Of a DNA stretch of 64,000 nucleotides, positions 1 through 9,414 are shown piece after piece (position 1 is the stretch's first letter; the number at the start of each line of letters is the position of its first letter). The notes under the pieces were generated by a model. It saw only the letters and a list, made by a program, of their open reading frames with translations. It did no database searches and had not been told where the DNA came from. A program made the position numbers and the translations under genes. The DNA is from Hemerocallis citrina (Eukaryota; Streptophyta; Magnoliopsida; Asparagales; Asphodelaceae), in contig JACEHZ010000594.1 in NCBI GenBank assembly GCA_017893485.1, positions 1 to 64,000 of the forward strand, read 5' to 3'.

Positions 1-1784
1 CCGTTGTCTATCAGGATCCGCCGAGCATCAAAGTTTGCCATGCTGAGATTGATTACGAAGGCGTCGCAATGTGGGAGCCGAACCCCCTCCAGGTCGTCAC
101 CCGAGAAGGAGACGGGGAGTGGTTGGATTTGAGGAGTGAGAGGTCCTTGGACGGCGTTAACGTCCCGGATGAACGCCTTACGGGAGGTGTTAGAATCCCC
201 TCCCATGGGCCCTCCGTGGACGCAGTGCAGTATGGGTTGGTCGTCCGGTTCTTCCAGCTCCTGCTCTTGCCTGGGGAGCTGTAGGGGAGCTCGAGGAGGA
301 GGTGAGGTTCTCCTGTTCCTCGTGTCCCTTTGCGCCCGAGCATCATCCCTCTTGTACTCCCGGAGGTATCCTCGCTGAATCAGGGCCTCGATTTCATCTT
401 TCAGGGCACGGCAGTGATCTGTGTCGTGCCCGTTGTCTCGGTGGAAGCGGCAGTAGAACCGTTGATCCCTTTTCTTGCTAGTGTTGTTGGACGGTCGAGG
501 GGGGTACTGAACGAGGTCTCTGTCCTCGATCGCCAGGAGTATGGAGGACACATTTTGTGTGAGTGGGGTATATCTTTCGAAGCGAGGAACCGGTGGTACC
601 TTCTTCATGGTGCCCCCGTCCTTTGGAGCCTTTTTCGAAGGCTCGACTTCCTCGGCCTTCCGTTTCCCTTTCCCAAGTGCTTCTCTGGATTCGTCGGGGT
701 TTAGGGCTTCCTCTGCCCTGATGTACTTCTCGACTCGGTTGAGGAGGTCGGGAAAATCGATCGGGGGCTTCTTCGCCAGAGAAGCTTTTAGCTGTCCATG
801 ACGGACGTTGTGCCGAAATGCCGCGGAGGCGACGCCCGGATCGAGAGAGGAGACTGACCTCGCTTCTGCCGTGAATCTCCGGACAAACGCCCTGAGTGAT
901 TCCCCCCCTTCCTGCCTGAGCCCAAGTAAGGAGGCGCTCGTTCTTTCGGCCTTCCGGCTGGTTACAAAATGGGCAAGGAAATTGCCTTCCAGTTGATCAA
1001 AGGAGTAAATGGAGCCGGGGGCGAGTTTTGAGAACCACTCACGAGCCGGACCCCGAAGGGTGGCAGGAAAAGCTCGGCACAGCAGAGGATCCGATGCGCT
1101 GTGAATCATCATGAGGGTTTTGAAACCCTCCATGTGATCAGCAGGATCCCCTTCGCCGTTATAGGTCTCGAATTGTGGGGGTCGGAAGTTCCGGGGAATT
1201 TCTGCTTGGATAATGAGGGCAGAAAAGGGGGGTCGGACAGGTTTGTACCCCTGACCGGCTCCGACACCGTCGCCCATATGATCGATTCGGTCCTCCATTT
1301 CTTGGAGGCGCCTTAGGAGCACGCCATCGGCTTCGGGCTGGATTGTTGAGGAGCGAGGGACGCTGGCCTCAGCGTCTAACCTGGTTTGGGAACGCCGTGC
1401 TTCCTCCCTAGGGGCCCGTTGGAGAGCCCCAAGGATTTCCCTTCGGAAATCCTGGAACTCCTGTTGAGTAACAGGAGCTCCCTCGGCTTGGGCCGGTTGG
1501 ACCGGAGGTTGCCTTCCGACTCGGCTGAGTGCTGGCCTTCGTTCTTCTGGCGGTGGCCTAGGGTGGTTCGGGGCCAAGTTGGAAGCGGCCCTTTCCCTGC
1601 TGCGGTCAGCCTGCCGACTGGAGATTACCCTTCGAAGGTCGGGTTGGATTGGAGGAGTGGGGGCACGCTGGGACCCCTGACGGGAAGCCCTATGTTTTGA
1701 TGTGCGCGGCCCGGCGATGGTATTTGATGGGGGTGTGTCCCGTCGGTTGACGGAGGACGCGGCCCCCTTGCCTTTGGAGGCCAT
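1..1784 (-). CDS. Gag-protease polyprotein of Tat element 1 (partial, runs off the left edge)
   Basis: Start ATG at 1784 (MASKGKGAASS). The frame stays open for 594 codons to the window edge; I found no stop in the parts I translated on the complement. Visible parts are a basic, proline-rich N-terminus, a Retrotrans_gag region (FETYNGEGDPADHMEGF, then REWFSKLAPGSIYSF), a zinc-knuckle-like motif of C-x2-H-x4-H-x4-C type (FYCRFHRDNGHDTDHC), and near the edge the protease entry ILIDNG, where D is the expected catalytic aspartate. Gag packages the RNA and the protease matures the polyprotein. Unlike element 2, there is no stop between Gag and protease in the part visible. Whether the rest of pol is intact cannot be seen. 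Confidence 0.85.
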   Translation of the reverse strand, partial: MASKGKGAASSVNRRDTPPSNTIAGPRTSKHRASRQGSQRAPTPPIQPDLRRVISSRQADRSRERAASNLAPNHPRPPPEERRPALSRVGRQPPVQPAQAEGAPVTQQEFQDFRREILGALQRAPREEARRSQTRLDAEASVPRSSTIQPEADGVLLRRLQEMEDRIDHMGDGVGAGQGYKPVRPPFSALIIQAEIPRNFRPPQFETYNGEGDPADHMEGFKTLMMIHSASDPLLCRAFPATLRGPAREWFSKLAPGSIYSFDQLEGNFLAHFVTSRKAERTSASLLGLRQEGGESLRAFVRRFTAEARSVSSLDPGVASAAFRHNVRHGQLKASLAKKPPIDFPDLLNRVEKYIRAEEALNPDESREALGKGKRKAEEVEPSKKAPKDGGTMKKVPPVPRFERYTPLTQNVSSILLAIEDRDLVQYPPRPSNNTSKKRDQRFYCRFHRDNGHDTDHCRALKDEIEALIQRGYLREYKRDDARAQRDTRNRRTSPPPRAPLQLPRQEQELEEPDDQPILHCVHGGPMGGDSNTSRKAFIRDVNAVQGPLTPQIQPLPVSFSGDDLEGVRLPHCDAFVINLSMANFDARRILIDN

Positions 1785-1853
1785 GGGAGTTCGACGATTG
1801 AGGTACCTCGGCGATGGTACTCGGGTCGGGCTTCGGAGTAGCTTTCCCACAGA

Positions 1854-1871
1854 CGGCGCCAACCTGATGCG
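1854..1871 (-). other. Primer-binding site of Tat element 1
   Basis: On the minus strand this reads TGGCGCCGTCTGTGGGAA, starting three bases after the LTR end. The same 18 bases follow the LTR in both other Tat elements here. TGG matches the CCA tail of a tRNA. I cannot fix the tRNA species by eye. Confidence 0.8.
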
Positions 1872-1874
1872 GTT

Positions 1875-2449
1875 TGTTTCTGGGAGATGTGTGGATGCAC
1901 CAAGTGTGAGTTCTTACTCGATTTGTATTGAAGGAGAAAGCTTCTTCAGAGGCGACCCTCGGCTGGCCGAGCGGTACCTGCGACAGGCTGGAGTGAGGTG
2001 GATGTCTGGGCTCGGATCAGGTGGCTCGGATCCGAGGTCTGGTGTACCTGCAGACGGTCTCGAAACACCGGGGTTGGTCCCGGTGGCAGACCCTCCGACG
2101 ATCTAGTCAGTTACTTTAAGATAAGAGCAACAGTAACTAGGGTTTAGGGGAGAAAAGATTGATTACCCTTGAAGAAAGGAGAGGGCCTGGTATTTATAGG
2201 AGATTCTAATCGGGTCTAGACCCGTTTGGGGCTGGGCCGGACCCGGTTACCCGATTGGCCGAAGCGGTGGAAAGTCGGGCGGTATAGGGCTGACGTGGCA
2301 GGCGCCGGAGTGGTTTCCGGGCTGACGTGGCAGATCTCCAGACGGTTTTCCGGTGCTGACGTGGCTGATCTGAAGGATCAGGAAGGACGCGTATCCTGAG
2401 GAGATCTGGTGGCTCAGGGTGAGCCACGCTTTATTCTTGACCCATATCA
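1875..2449 (-). repeat. 5' LTR of Tat element 1 (575 bp)
   Basis: On the minus strand it begins TGATATGGGTC and ends GCATCA, with the usual TG...CA ends. The start word TGATATGG is shared with the LTRs at 8740, 20548 and 59122, but the body is diverged. It holds a TATA box and a GC-rich stem near 2067-2084 that is conserved in the other LTRs. Confidence 0.85.
2191..2198 (-). promoter_or_regulatory. TATA box in LTR of Tat element 1
   Basis: TATAAATA on the minus strand, inside the LTR. It is at the same relative place as TATAAATA in the other Tat LTRs, about 110-115 bases upstream of the conserved GC stem. Confidence 0.65.
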
Positions 2450-2454
2450 GGAGG

Positions 2455-2790
2455 GAAAACTCCTCTCGAGAAGTTTGAGGCAAGTCTAGGCCTAGTATAT
2501 GAGCAAGAGTATACGGACCATGTTGTTCTGCCCAGAATTGTTGTCTTTGCCTTGTCCAAATCTCCTTCTCAGTTGTACACGTATCAAACATAACCATCTA
2601 AGATCTTGTCCTCCATCGCAGCCCACAAAGCACTCTGTATTAAGCCATCAGTCTTCGTCCAAGTGTCTTTCATAATCTTAGTTGTCTCTTTCCGAATATG
2701 ATGCTCACAACCAAGACCAATAAGTGCTGTTGAAACCAAGCAATTCCACTGGTGCCAGTTGGACATACCCAACTTCATCTTCGTAAGCTG
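2455..2790 (-). pseudogene. Copia-like gag remnant
   Basis: Minus-strand translation gives WHQWNCLVSTALIGLGCEHH, then a stretch ending KILDGYV, then in a second frame FDTCTTEKEIW. This order (W...W near the start, then LW/I....D, then T..EIW) resembles the Gag of plant Copia elements (UBN2-type). The frame breaks near 2584, so it is dead. Tat element 1 abuts it. Family assignment is from motif pattern only. Confidence 0.45.
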
Positions 2791-3150
2791 AGGAACCTCA
2801 CGATGATCCCAAAATTATTTTCAAACTAAAGCATAACTATATATCCAAGTTATCATGCCTAAGAGGCTGAGGTTACTTACTTCTGAAGATGGTAGATTTT
2901 GAAAAGAATTGATTTTAGTAAAATTACATAGAAATTTCATGGCTCGTGCATGCATAGGTCAACTTCTAGTTTGTTTGTAAATGGAGAAGCTTTTTTGTCT
3001 TACTTTAAGCAGTATGTAATTGTATTATTTTTACCTCCATGTAGTAAAGGTATAATTGACCTTGTTCCCTATGATAAAATAATTGATTGAAATGTGATTA
3101 TCCCTCTCTTTCATTTAGAGCATGAAGAGGAAAATTTAAAAATTTACTGT
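2791..3150. other. AT-rich stretch, nothing recognised
   Basis: No coding frame, RNA gene or repeat structure seen. It ends in the target site of the MULE at 3160. Confidence 0.5.
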
Positions 3151-3159
3151 ACTCAGAAG

Positions 3160-3716
3160 GAATTTTTGTGGTACTAGGCCACTTTTTGAAACTATTTACG
3201 ATTTTAGGTCAGTTCACAAACTATTAGTCCTTTTGGCTAGCCAGTGCCACGTCAGCAGCGGCCGCTATTGAAAATAGCGGCTTCTTCATAACGACCTCCC
3301 ACACTTGTCAGCTTATAGAGAGGATATTGTATAATGGACACGACTTGGTTTAACTGAGTTCGCTATTGTCAATAGCGGCCTCGTATAACCAAAGTCGTTA
3401 TTCCCAATAGTGACCACAGGTTGGCCTAATCCCTTTTAGGCCCACCTGAGGTCGCTATTGGGAATAGTAACCTTAGTTAGACGAGGCCGCTATTGACAAT
3501 AACGACCTCAATTACACCAAGTGGTTTGCAATTATACAATACCCTCTATAATCTGCCAAGTCTGGGAGTACAATGTGTTGGTTGCTATGAAGAGGCCGCG
3601 ATTCCCAATAGCGGCCGCTGCTGACGCGGCACTGGCTAGCCAAAATGCTAATAGTTTGGGGAGTGGCCTAAAATCGTAAATAGTTTCAAAAAGTGGCCTA
3701 GTACGGCAAAAAATTC
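3160..3716. mobile_element. Foldback MULE-type MITE with 9-bp TSD
   Basis: A 557-bp element that is largely one inverted repeat. The left arm starts gaatttttgtggtactaggc and the right arm ends as its near complement. It is flanked by the perfect 9-bp repeat actcagaag (3151-3159 and 3717-3725). A 9-bp TSD with long terminal inverted repeats is the signature of Mutator-like elements. There is no coding capacity, so it must be mobilised in trans. Inside are several short palindromes of the form CTATTG...AATAG. Confidence 0.85.
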
Positions 3717-3725
3717 ACTCAGAAG

Positions 3726-5093
3726 CAGGGGCGGAGCCACACCAAGCCCAGGGTGAGCGGCCGCTCCCCCTAAGCTTGGGCAGCTCCTTGAAACCGGCCT
3801 AGGTATTTTTTTTTAAATAAATGTAAGCCCATACATGCCGCCCCCCCGAGGCCCACACTCACATGCTACCCGACCCGACCCGCTCCCTCTTTTCTTACGC
3901 TGCTCTCTTCGTCTTCATTTTATTTTATTTTTCTCTCAATCTCCTTCAAAAACCTAGCTCCATATCCAAGCCCTCAAATCTGAATCCCTCTCTCAAATCC
4001 TCCTCCCCAACCTCTCACTGCCATCTCCGTCGTCTCCTCAACGCCGTCGTCGTCGTCTCCGAAGGCATCAAAGTCACTCATCTTCGAAGGCGTTGAAGTC
4101 CCAAGTCGCTTATCTGCCAAAGCGTCGTCTTTACCGAAAAATCTCGCAAGGAGTTCGGTCGTCATCTTCACTCACAGTCAGAGTCAGATATACTTCATAT
4201 TTAAGAATATGAAAAATTATTTGAGATTTGAGATTGTTCCCAAAAAAAATTACAGTGTTTCTAGACTCTAGTAATAGTATGTGCTATGACTATTTTTGAT
4301 GATGAATGTAGTTTTTGAAGTTGAATATATGATGGGTTGTGTTTGGTTTCATGTAATTTTGATGGGTTTTTGTTATGCACATTAGATGTTTGGTGTATTG
4401 CCTAATAGAGAAAATTGCGTCGAAATTTGGAGGCATTGAAGTCAGAATTTTTGGGAGTAATTTAGGTGAATGCTATTTTGTAATCCTAGTTTTGTGGATG
4501 CTATTCTACAATCCTAGTTTTTTTAGTTGTATGATTGGTTTTGTGATTTTGTATGAATGTATGATGAAGTGTGAGATATAAAGTTATTTGATGGGTGTGT
4601 GCTTTTGCAAACCTAAAAATTAGAGTTACAGAAGTATGCATATATTATGTGATGTTAGAGAGTTGTGTTTCATGTATTAACCAATATTCCCCCTCCCCTA
4701 AGTATCTATCAACCAATATTCAGGAGATGTTATCGTTGTTAAGCGTACGTTTTAAGTCGTTGTTTCGGCTGTATTTGAACAATGTTGTAGAATTCAGTAC
4801 TAGATGAAGATAATGTTCTTTGTTTTCTGTGTTCATTTAGTCAAAACTTTACTGTGAAAACTAGTTCTCTCAACTGAATATTCTTTAGATGTTAAAACTT
4901 AACTGCATACTTGAAAACTAGTTATTATTTAATATATTGTATTGAATATGATCTGCAGATGGACCTTTACACATGACATGGACCACCGTCAAAACTCGAA
5001 ACCCTAGCTTCGCCACAATTTGGAGGTATTTATTTAAATTTTTAGTTCTTGTAATTTCACTCCCGATGGATGGAAATCCTGGCTCCGCCACTG
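3726..5093. mobile_element. Non-autonomous hAT element with 8-bp TSD
   Basis: It starts caggggcggagcca and ends tggctccgccactg, which are inverted repeats with one mismatch. The flanks are ctcagaag at 3718-3725 and 5094-5101, a perfect 8-bp TSD as expected for hAT transposons. The left TSD is the same copy that serves as the right TSD of the neighbouring MULE. The inside is AT-rich with only short chance frames and no transposase motif. Confidence 0.85.
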
Positions 5094-5101
5094 CTCAGAA
5101 G

Positions 5102-5749
5102 CAAATGCGTTTGTTATTTGAAGTCTTTTTATATCATCAGTTTTTTTTGGGATTGAGTTGTGACACCAAGTAGATTATAAACCTTGTTGTACAAGATTTG
5201 AGTATGACTATTCTATCATAGCAATCTTCAACTGTAACAATAATCCACATCTTGTTACAAAATCTCACCTGACTCGCTTCAGGTGGGGGTGTGTCTGCCG
5301 TGAAAATAGTGCACGAAGCTAAATTGACGTACAAACAATTATGATGGCCCGGGGTCCCAGTAATAGAGGAGATAGGGAGATAGGGCTCAAGATGGCACCG
5401 GTTTGACCTCTTCAATAGTGTTAGAAACTATCGGTTTGTCAGTCTACCCTTTGTTGGAGGAATCTCTTGTTGTCTGTACGGATCATGTTGTTTCATGTTT
5501 TATTTTATATTCGGAGTTTGTACTTGGGCCCAGTACTTTGAGCCTGATTCGTTAATTTCTGATTAATAAAATATGGTGGTCATATTCCATCTCTTCCTTA
5601 AAAAAATAAAATAAAATAAAAATGCACATAGCCAAATACTACAATTACTACTTGTGTCTTGAGTATTACTATTCTATCTTCACAATCTGACTAGCTATCA
5701 CCATGTCGTGAAAGGTGGTGTTGCCGACGCCTCGCCTTAGGACCCAATA
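5102..5749. other. Possible 5'-truncated LINE 3' end
   Basis: No gene. The stretch 5230-5630 ends in an A-rich tail of aaaataaaat type after a non-coding region resembling LINE 3' UTRs. Words like gagtatgactattctatc (5199) and gagtattactattctatc (about 5660) recur on either side as an imperfect repeat, but they do not sit exactly at the edges. Treat the LINE reading as a guess. Confidence 0.3.
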
Positions 5750-7272
5750 ATGGGAATTTTTTCCCAAACTATCCCACTTTTTGAATGTTTTTCCCAAACT
5801 GCCCTACTTTTTATAAAAAATTCCAAACTGCCTTACTCGCTTTCTGAAAAATCGCATGTGGTTAAAACCTCATCGCTTTTTCAGAAAGCGAGTGTGAGAC
5901 TTTTAATTTTTGAAAGCCTAGACTCGTTTTCTGAAGAAGTGATCTGTTTTTTAACCAAACTCGCTTTCTCAAAAAGCGAGTGGGTTGTTTTGGTAAATAC
6001 TTTCGAAAATGGGTCATTTTGGTGAAACAAGTTCTGAGAAGCCATGGGTCGATTCACTCCATATGAAACACGTGTTTGCAGTTAGTAAGCACCCTCACCT
6101 CCTCCCCATCCTTGTACTCCCCCCAAACAAATCGAACAACTAGTTCCATTCTCACTATCTGAACTCGAATAAGCAATCACAGGAATGGCTTGTAGCTGAA
6201 TCAAGCACTCTGTTATGTCTTGCTCCTGTTGCTGTGAGTTTGTAAACGAGGCGAAGTTGTGTTGATGTCTACGACGGTAGCCTCTCACTCATCTCCCTCT
6301 GTCACTGCTACCGTCGTAGACATGAGAGGCAAGCCAGGGTGGTGCAGAAGGTGGCGGCTAACGCAATGCTCATCAATTTGTTGACGTCAGAGTTAGGATT
6401 GTTGAGTGTTGATGGTGATTGAGGAGATGGAGAGTGAGAGAGAGATGTCAGTCTCACCGTTCTCATTCTCATTGTAGGTTGGTGCATGTTTTGGAATATT
6501 TTGTGAAGCTGGCAATGGGGGATTATATACGAAGAAAAATTAATTTCCTTTTATGGAGATTCTATAATATGAGGTGTATATGAGTTTCTTGGTGGCCAAG
6601 TTTAATGTGATGGTGACACTCTTGTTTGAATAGAATAGGTGAGATGAATGAAGAAGGTGCATTCTTTAATTTTTCTCATTATTATTTAATACTGGTATTT
6701 TTGAGAGAAAAAGACCTTAGCCTAAATTCAACTGAGATTTCCAGTCCACTGTTGATCACGATTAAGAAACTTTCTTTATTTGGTTCGAAGTGATAATAAA
6801 TGAGATGCATGACAAATTTTCTTGATAAACAACTCTTTATAGTTTCGATATACATTAGTAATAGGACTGTCTTTAATTTCTGTTTAAGTACTGTTGAATA
6901 CCATGCATCTAAGATTTAACGAGAGGAGAATGAACTTGGAAGGGTCAAAGAATTATAAATTATAATTCTTGTACTCAGTTCAATTGAAAGTCCCAAACAC
7001 TCCCAAAGAAAGCACTCTTCATGCTTATAACAGTAAAGATGTCCCTCTTTCTGAAAGCATTTACCAAACTGACCCACTTTCGAAAGTATTTACCAAAACA
7101 ACCCACTCGCTTTTTTAGAAACCTAGTTTGGTTGAAAACAGGAATTTCGAAAATCAAAAGCCTCACACTCGCTTTCTCAGATTTAGGCAGTTTAGGAATT
7201 TTTTTTAAAAAGTATGACAGATTGAAAAAAAAAACCTTTCAAAAGTGGGACAGTTTGGGAAAAAATTTCAAC
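5750..7272. mobile_element. Long-TIR foldback element, probably MULE-like
   Basis: Two arms of about 290 bp (5750-6040 and about 6990-7272) are inverted copies. Both carry the words tttttcccaaact, aaagcgagtg and ggttgttttggtaaatac in mirrored order. The possible target duplicates are caataatgg (left) and caacaatgt (right), imperfect. The middle 0.95 kb shows no transposase and may be captured host DNA. It contains the hairpin at 6266-6322. Confidence 0.6.
6266..6322. repeat. Perfect 15-bp stem, 27-nt loop hairpin
   Basis: tgtctacgacggtag at 6266-6280 pairs perfectly with ctaccgtcgtagaca at 6308-6322. It lies in the middle of the foldback element. No known RNA family is recognised. Confidence 0.6.
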
Positions 7273-7284
7273 AATGTGTTTTCA

Positions 7285-7850
7285 GCCCCAAAATAGCAGG
7301 CAGTAAAAAGAATCTCGCTAGCATTGCATATATAGGAATAGAGTCAGGCTCAGTCCTGTCATCAATCATTCCTTGACAAATAGCCACAGCTTCAAGAACA
7401 AGCCTGTGCCTGATGTAACCATTCAGCATCGAGTTCCAACTGATCAAATGTCTATCCACGATGTGATCAACGATGCGACAAGCCTCAACTATATCACTGC
7501 ACTTAGCATACAAATCAACTACTGTAGTGATCACAAAAATATCGCCACCAAACCCAGACCTTACAATCTGATGATGAACAGCCTCACCAAGTCACCATGG
7601 TGCACCGACCCAATTCTTGCACAAGCCTTCAATAACCGAGGGAAAGTAAAACCTATGGGGCTCAACACCTTTTTCCTCCGTCTATTAGTAAACCGCTATG
7701 GTACGATCATCATAAAGACTCATCTCACTATAACCAGATATAAGCAAATTCCAAGCAAAAGTATTGGCTTTGTTACTTTCAGGCATTAAATCAATCAATT
7801 GGTGAGCTTCTTCAATCCCAAGTACCTCGCGCATTGCATACAAGATTAGC
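7285..7850 (-). pseudogene. PPR-protein gene fragment
   Basis: Minus-strand translation shows pentatricopeptide repeats: VVDLYAKCSDIVEACRIVD, then HLISWNSMLNGYIRH, and upstream in another frame FAWNLLISGYSEM. The order LYAKC...A..VFD...SWN.MI.GY is the PLS-type PPR pattern of organelle RNA-binding proteins. The frames are broken by shifts and stops, and neither end is present. It lies between the foldback element and the Tat element 2 insertion site. Confidence 0.7.
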
Positions 7851-8739
7851 ATTTTTTTAAAGAAGAAAAAGATGAAGAAGTTCAGGAAGGAGAAGAGGAG
7901 GAGAATTGCTAGAATATACTATGGACGGAAGGGTAATTTCATACATTCATATTAAAAACTTAACATTAAGTTAATGGCAAGGTGCTATAAGTAAGCAAAC
8001 GCAAGAGTTTCTTAATTTTAGGCCCCAATGTTGGAGGTTTTCATGATTTTACCCCCTTACTATTTTTTATTTTTTTTATCGTTAATGGTGGGTTGAATGC
8101 CCCCTACTTTTCATTAAAAAGAATTTTAACAAAATATACAACAAAAAATAAGGCTGATGAGATTCAGATCCCAACAGATTGGGTCCTGGAACTCATACAC
8201 CCCAACCAATAAACAACAAATACAACGAAATCTAATCCTACTAATCAGCCGACCTCGCCAGAACCAATTTTTCGTGCCAATTTGAGCTCATTCTCTCTCA
8301 GTCCCTTGCTTGTACACCGTTTATCCTCGTCATCGCTCGCAACAACACCTCCGTCGCCCCCAGCAATGACCCATACGTCAACTTCAAGCACCATATAGGA
8401 GACACCGCAGGCACTCCACCAATCTGACATCTCCCTATACAGATTGAGTCCTCGTTCTCCTCCCCTCGCTTGACCCTCATTGACTTTCACCGCTACATCG
8501 CAACGAAGGCTATCGTTGCCCTTGCTGATTCTACTAATGCCACAACCACCTCCAAGCCCCTTGACATGAGAGAGACTTTAGGCACCCCTCACTTTGCCCT
8601 GAATATGACAAAGTAGAGCCCAAATTATAAAATTGCCGAACTACAGTCGCCCCACCAATTATTGTACATTTCGCCGCTAATTGTAAATCGATTGTAATTT
8701 GGATATTTAGGGACAAGGTTTGATATTAGGGAATCCTCC
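7851..8739. other. Intergenic stretch, nothing firm
   Basis: AT-rich at first, then a CT-rich part (8250-8480) with short open frames on both strands that show no family motif. It ends with cctcc (8735-8739), the left target duplicate of Tat element 2. Confidence 0.5.
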
Positions 8740-9399
8740 TGTTGCCGCTAAATTTGGTGTGGGGGCAAACAGATGAATTTGTGGATTCTTAGGAAAACTG
8801 AATAGTAAACCTGTATACCTGTTCCGTCGGGCTTCGGTCGTCGATCCCGCCGTAGACCTGCAAAAAGTGCGAGACACCGGGGTTGTTCCCGGTGACGCAC
8901 CCTCCGACGCTCAAGTTAGTAATCTGAAAGACTATGAAAGAGCGCAAAAACTGGTGAAAGATTGATTACCTCTTGATGGAGATGGATGGGGGGTATTTAT
9001 AGGCGTCTCCGGGAACAGATTAGGAATGTAATCCCCGTAGTCTGATAAGGAATATTCTCCTTGTGAACAGATTAGTAATGTAATCTGATAGGGTATATTC
9101 CCCGTAATCAGATAAGGAATTTAATTCCCAAATCCCAGTGAAAAGATAGATGTATATCAGGGCCGTTGATCGTGAATAATGAGGGACCTTGATTCTATCT
9201 TGTTGGATTGGGTGCGTAGCGGGTTAAAAACTGCACCCACTTGTTGGTGGATCCACCCGTGGGCTATTGGGCCCTAGGAGGGAAGACCCAATATCCATTT
9301 TGGTTCTTTTTGCGGGCGAAATTACCATTTTACCCCTGAGCTTTAAGATTCGTGTCCGATGTGAACGGTCCCGATTTAATCCTATTTTTAGCCATATCA
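8740..9399 (-). repeat. 3' LTR of Tat element 2 (660 bp)
   Basis: Minus strand TGATATGGC...GGCAACA. Partner of 20548-21207 at 98.8% identity by eye. It contains TATAAATA (8994-9001) and the GC stem at 8877-8892. Confidence 0.95.
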
Positions 9400-9414
9400 C
9401 GAGCCCCCCACTCC
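9400..9414 (-). other. Polypurine tract of Tat element 2
   Basis: Directly before the 3' LTR the minus strand reads GGAGTGGGGGGCTCG, a purine-rich run where plus-strand DNA synthesis would be primed. Confidence 0.7.

Larger units (their letters stand above)
1..2449 (-). mobile_element. Tat-lineage Ty3/gypsy retrotransposon 1, 5' part only
   Basis: The 5' end of an LTR retrotransposon reading leftwards. From right to left it has a 5' LTR (1875-2449), a primer-binding site, and an open gag-protease frame that leaves the window at base 1. The Gag, CCHC-like knuckle and protease start match those of the two other Tat elements here (8740-21207 and 59122-64000), but the LTR is clearly diverged, so this is a different family. 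The flank just outside the LTR is ggagg (2450-2454). The matching target duplicate would lie outside the window. It has inserted into a copia-like gag remnant. Confidence 0.9.

Noticed and set aside
69..2106. Several plus-strand open frames of 60-134 codons
   Set aside because: They are shadows of the open minus-strand gag-protease frame and LTR and show no family motif.
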